Positions 6,300 through 8,450 of a stretch of DNA of 8,450 bases are shown piece by piece (positions within the stretch are counted from its first letter, which is position 1; each line of letters begins with the position of its first letter). A program made the position numbers and the translations under genes. The notes under the pieces are model-generated. The model saw nothing but the letters and a program-made list of their open reading frames with translations. It had not been told where the DNA came from and made no database searches. Source of the stretch: Candidatus Eiseniibacteriota bacterium (GTDB lineage: Bacteria; Arandabacterota; Arandabacteria; JAGLYR01). The stretch is taken from assembly GCA_023132135.1 (NCBI GenBank), contig JAGLYR010000051.1, positions 1-8,450 on the forward strand, written 5' to 3'.

Positions 6300-7327
6300 G
6301 TGGGTACGAGAAAGGGTGGCATCCCCGGGGTGGTGACGAAACGATAGTCTTCGGCTGTGCCGAGAACCATCAGGGCTTCGACGCCATCGGGGAGAAGAGC
6401 GAGTCCGTCCTCCCCCAGCACGCTCAGCGCGGTGGCCCAGATATCGGCCACCATGGCCGAGGAAGAGACCACAGTCACGGACGGGACGCCAGTGGAAGGC
6501 CACCCGGTGCGGGGATCGACGATGTGACTGTATCGCTCACCTTCGATGGTGGTGTACCGGGCGTAGTTCCCACTTGTACACGCGGCCCGGTCCCGGAGAT
6601 GCAGTTGACCCAGAGGGTTTTCCCCGAAGGGGTTTTTCACCTCCACACTCCAGTATTGTTCACCGTCAGGCGATCCAAAGCAGAACAGGTCTCCCCCCAC
6701 ATCGACCAAGCCTCCGTTCATCCACGAGTGTCGAAGCACTGCAACAGCCTGGTCGATGCCGTAGCCCTTGGCAATGCCGCCCAGGTCCACCCGCGCCTCG
6801 GCAGCGTGTTTGACCGCTCCCCCATCCATGACTTCGATGAGGCCACAGGAGGACTCGGAGCGGGCCGCATCGATCTCCGCAGCCGTGGGGAGACGACCGC
6901 GCCTGGCGGCTTTGCTCCAGAGCTCGATGAGGGGACGGCACGTCACGTCGAACGCGCCATTCGTTTGCGCCTCGGCCTGCAGGGCTGCCCGAAGCACCTG
7001 GCAGCTTTGTGGCGAAAGCGGGATTTCTTCGCTTCCGGTGGCCCTGTTGAGTCGAGAGATCTCGGAATCATCGAGCCAACTACTCATTCTGGCCTCGATG
7101 GCCCTCAGTGTTCTTTCCGCGTCAACCAGGGATTCCCGGGCGCGCTCCTCATTCCTGGCCCCCGTAGCCACAGCGAGGGTGCACGTAGTTCCCATGATTC
7201 CCTGGGGGGCGTGGACGAATGTGGTTACTCCGGGAGATCGGCCGGGCACTGTCTTCCACAGGCCGATGCCCGTCAGAATTGCAAGGCAGACAATGAAACC
7301 GCGGCCGATCCGGTTTCTCTTGATCAC
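6284..7327 (-). CDS. apbE: FAD:protein FMN transferase ApbE (Rnf maturation)
   Basis: Mg2+-dependent flavin transferase that cleaves FAD and links FMN to a threonine of RnfD and RnfG on the outer face of the membrane. With the GTG at 7327 it has 347 residues, normal for the family. Residues 11-24 form a hydrophobic signal/anchor after a basic KRNR; its cysteine (C14, context FIVC) does not fit a lipobox well. Family motifs: GIMGTTCTL (43-51), MSSWLDDSEISRLN (81-94), GAFDVTCRPLIELW (124-137), VDLGGIAKGYGID (180-192), VDVGGDL (208-214), TSGNYARY (251-258), SHIVDPRTGWP (267-277) and the metal-site region ADIWATAL (294-301). The frame stays open to an ATG at 7594, but that would overlap the NYN gene, and GGAGGG (7331-7336) directly precedes the GTG. 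It converges on rnfB. The adjacency supports Rnf as the substrate. Confidence 0.94.
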   Translation of the reverse strand: MIKRNRIGRGFIVCLAILTGIGLWKTVPGRSPGVTTFVHAPQGIMGTTCTLAVATGARNEERARESLVDAERTLRAIEARMSSWLDDSEISRLNRATGSEEIPLSPQSCQVLRAALQAEAQTNGAFDVTCRPLIELWSKAARRGRLPTAAEIDAARSESSCGLIEVMDGGAVKHAAEARVDLGGIAKGYGIDQAVAVLRHSWMNGGLVDVGGDLFCFGSPDGEQYWSVEVKNPFGENPLGQLHLRDRAACTSGNYARYTTIEGERYSHIVDPRTGWPSTGVPSVTVVSSSAMVADIWATALSVLGEDGLALLPDGVEALMVLGTAEDYRFVTTPGMPPFLVPTGNSK

Positions 7328-7330
7328 GAG

Positions 7331-7336
7331 CCCTCC
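7331..7336 (-). promoter_or_regulatory. Ribosome-binding site that sets the apbE start
   Basis: On the minus strand GGAGGG is followed by CTC and then the GTG at 7325-7327. This strong Shine-Dalgarno sequence, together with the basic-then-hydrophobic N-terminus that follows, selects the GTG over in-frame starts further upstream. Confidence 0.65.
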
Positions 7337-7367
7337 ACGGCTAGTGTCGTGTCTAGGAGTTCCTCGG

Positions 7368-7396
7368 ACTGTACAGCGGGCCGGGCCCGCGCACAA
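7368..7396 (-). promoter_or_regulatory. Possible apbE promoter with a GC dyad in the spacer
   Basis: Reading the minus strand, TTGTGC (7391-7396) and TACAGT (7368-7373) are separated by 17 bases and match the sigma-70 boxes at three and four of six positions. The spacer contains a perfect dyad GCGGGC-nnn-GCCCGC (7376-7390), which might be an operator for a repressor or a chance GC palindrome. Transcription would start near 7361, about 34 bases before the start codon. The boxes are weak, so this is tentative. Confidence 0.3.
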
Positions 7397-7483
7397 GAGA
7401 ATGACGAGGTGATGAATGTAGTGCTTGCTCCCTTGCGGGATTCGCCATAGATTGATACGTGAGGAGCGAGGGGCAAAACACAG

Positions 7484-7489
7484 AAGGAG
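7484..7489 (+). promoter_or_regulatory. Ribosome-binding site of the NYN gene
   Basis: AAGGAG lies 9 bases before the ATG at 7499 and fixes that start. Upstream, TTGCTC (7425-7430) and TAGATT (7448-7453) with a 17-base spacer are a poor but possible promoter. The rest of the 171-base divergent gap (7328-7498) shows no gene. Confidence 0.6.
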
Positions 7490-7498
7490 ATTGATCCT

Positions 7499-8392
7499 AT
7501 GGACAAATCCCGGGAGACCAACTTGGCCGTGTTTTTTGACTTCGACAACATCGCGCTGGGAGCGCGGGATGCACAGGTACGTTTTGACATACACCTGCTA
7601 TTCCAGCGCCTCCTCGAGAAGGGGAAGATCCTGGTCAAGAAAGCGTATGCCGACTGGAGCTATCACAAAGAGTACATGAAGGATCTCCACGAGGCGGTAG
7701 TGGAGCTGACCGAGATTCCCCGGCCGCAGATCTCCGGCAAGAACAGCGCCGATATCCGGCTCGTTGTGGATGCGATGGATCTCTGTCATGGTAACGAGCA
7801 CCTGAGCACCTTCGTGATCGTGTCGGGCGACTCCGACTTCTCTCCGCTGGTTTCCAAGCTGAGAGAAAACAACAAGTCGGTGATCGGGGTCGGGATGAGG
7901 AACTCGAGCTCGAAGCTGTTGATAGCGAATTGCGACGAGTTCATTTTTTATGACGATCTTGCGGAGCAGGCCAGTGGAGATGCGGCTGCCACCCTGGAAA
8001 CCGTCCCGGAGGAGAAGCGGGAAATTTTCGACTTCCTCCTGGCCACGACTCAGGGCCTGCTGCGTGAAGGCAGACACACATTGTACTCGTCGTTGATCAA
8101 GGACACGATGAAGCGGAAGCAGCCGGATTTCAGCGAAAGCAATCGGGGCTACTCGACCTTTGGGGATCTTCTCGAGGATGCCATGGCCTACGGTCTGATA
8201 GAGGTTGTGCGCGACGAGAAGTCCGGTGGGACCTGGGTGGTCACATCCCTGGGGCCGGCGGCGCCGAAACCAAAGGCACGAAGCAGGAAGAGCGCGGCGC
8301 GGAGGAAATCGGGGAGCGCGCCTGCGAGCAAGGCCGCGTCCGGCGACAAACCTGCCCGCAAGCGCAGGGCTGCCCCGCGGCGCAAAAGATAG
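7499..8392 (+). CDS. NYN-domain putative RNase with OST-HTH/LOTUS domain and basic tail
   Basis: Predicted RNA-targeting protein of 297 residues. Residues 8-160 form a NYN (PIN-like) nuclease domain: FFDFDN with D14, D16 and N17, then ADIRLVVDAMD with D85, D91 and D94, then VSGDSDFSPL with D111 and D113. These acidic residues are the metal-binding set of the family. Residues about 172-250 match the OST-HTH/LOTUS fold (LIKDTMKRKQPDF, GYSTFGDLLEDA, GLIEV), a domain known to bind RNA. The last 42 residues (256-297) are Lys/Arg/Ala-rich, with 18 basic residues, like a nucleic-acid-binding tail. NYN plus OST-HTH is a known bacterial combination, sometimes labelled LabA-like or DUF88; the physiological target is unknown. 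It diverges from apbE, and nothing visible links it to Rnf. Confidence 0.88.
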   Translation: MDKSRETNLAVFFDFDNIALGARDAQVRFDIHLLFQRLLEKGKILVKKAYADWSYHKEYMKDLHEAVVELTEIPRPQISGKNSADIRLVVDAMDLCHGNEHLSTFVIVSGDSDFSPLVSKLRENNKSVIGVGMRNSSSKLLIANCDEFIFYDDLAEQASGDAAATLETVPEEKREIFDFLLATTQGLLREGRHTLYSSLIKDTMKRKQPDFSESNRGYSTFGDLLEDAMAYGLIEVVRDEKSGGTWVVTSLGPAAPKPKARSRKSAARRKSGSAPASKAASGDKPARKRRAAPRRKR

Positions 8393-8410
8393 CCTGGATT
8401 ATTCATGAAT
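8390..8410. repeat. Post-stop repeat, copy 2
   Basis: Starts at the TAG stop of the NYN gene and matches 895-915 at 18 of 21 positions. This copy contains the perfect palindrome ATTCATGAAT (8401-8410), flanked by GGATT (8396-8400) and AATCC (8408-8412), which are complementary. A small GC stem, CTGCG-AGGGG-CGCAG (8416-8430), follows. There is no T tract, so a classical intrinsic terminator is not supported. The element may continue past the window. Confidence 0.5.
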
Positions 8411-8450
8411 CCCTGCTGCGAGGGGCGCAGGATGTGTCTGGACTGCGTTG

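Noticed and set aside
6323-6330. CCCCGGGG palindrome near the rnfB/apbE junction as a terminator
   Set aside because: It has no loop and no T tract and lies inside the apbE coding sequence; ordinary for this base composition.
5921-7450. 509-residue plus-strand frame, the longest in the window
   Set aside because: It overlaps the rnfB C-terminus in another frame and runs antisense through apbE and the heptad array. ApbE has every family motif in its frame, so this one is not coding.
7328-7594. N-terminal extension of apbE to an ATG at 7594
   Set aside because: It would overlap the start of the divergent NYN gene, adds residues unlike ApbE and would bury the signal/anchor segment in the middle. 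The GTG at 7327 with GGAGGG fits better.
7499-8392. NYN gene as part of a defence or toxin-antitoxin system
   Set aside because: No partner antitoxin, restriction or phage-defence gene is present beside it in the window; the neighbour is a metabolic maturation gene.

Overview
The window is one compact bacterial locus, roughly 60% G+C by eye, dominated by a complete Rnf operon. Rnf is the membrane-bound, ion-translocating ferredoxin:NAD+ oxidoreductase. The six genes rnfC, D, G, E, A, B run left to right with short gaps or overlaps (998-6245). This is the CDGEAB order known from Clostridium, Acetobacterium and Thermotoga, not the ABCDGE order of gammaproteobacteria. The long multi-cluster RnfB and the six-gene order suggest an anaerobic or facultative, probably double-membraned bacterium of a less-studied phylum. 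No marker here fixes the phylum.

Layout: 1-150 is intergenic, with short degenerate tandem repeats and the gpmA leader. 151-897 is gpmA, a 2,3-bisphosphoglycerate-dependent phosphoglycerate mutase with all catalytic residues. 898-997 holds a repeat copy just after the gpmA stop and a strong candidate promoter for rnf. 998-6245 is rnfCDGEAB. 6246-6283 is a short convergent gap filled by a heptanucleotide tandem array that runs into the 3' end of apbE and supplies its stop codon. 6284-7327 (minus) is apbE, the flavin transferase that attaches FMN to RnfD and RnfG. 7328-7498 is a divergent promoter region. 7499-8392 (plus) encodes a predicted RNA-targeting protein: NYN nuclease, OST-HTH/LOTUS domain and a very basic tail. 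8393-8450 carries a second copy of the post-stop repeat.

How the genes work together: RnfB takes electrons from ferredoxin, and they pass through the RnfA/RnfE membrane iron-sulfur centre and the covalent FMNs of RnfD and RnfG to RnfC, where NAD+ is reduced (reversible). This is coupled to Na+ or H+ transport. ApbE matures RnfD and RnfG on the outer face of the membrane. GpmA (glycolysis) and the NYN protein have no evident mechanistic tie to Rnf.

I see no wholly new system. The points worth a second look are departures from family consensus in Rnf subunits (flavinylation motifs of RnfD and RnfG, an extra CxxC beside the membrane cluster cysteine of RnfE, a single-cluster-like end of RnfB, a loop insertion in RnfA) and two families of short intergenic repeats.
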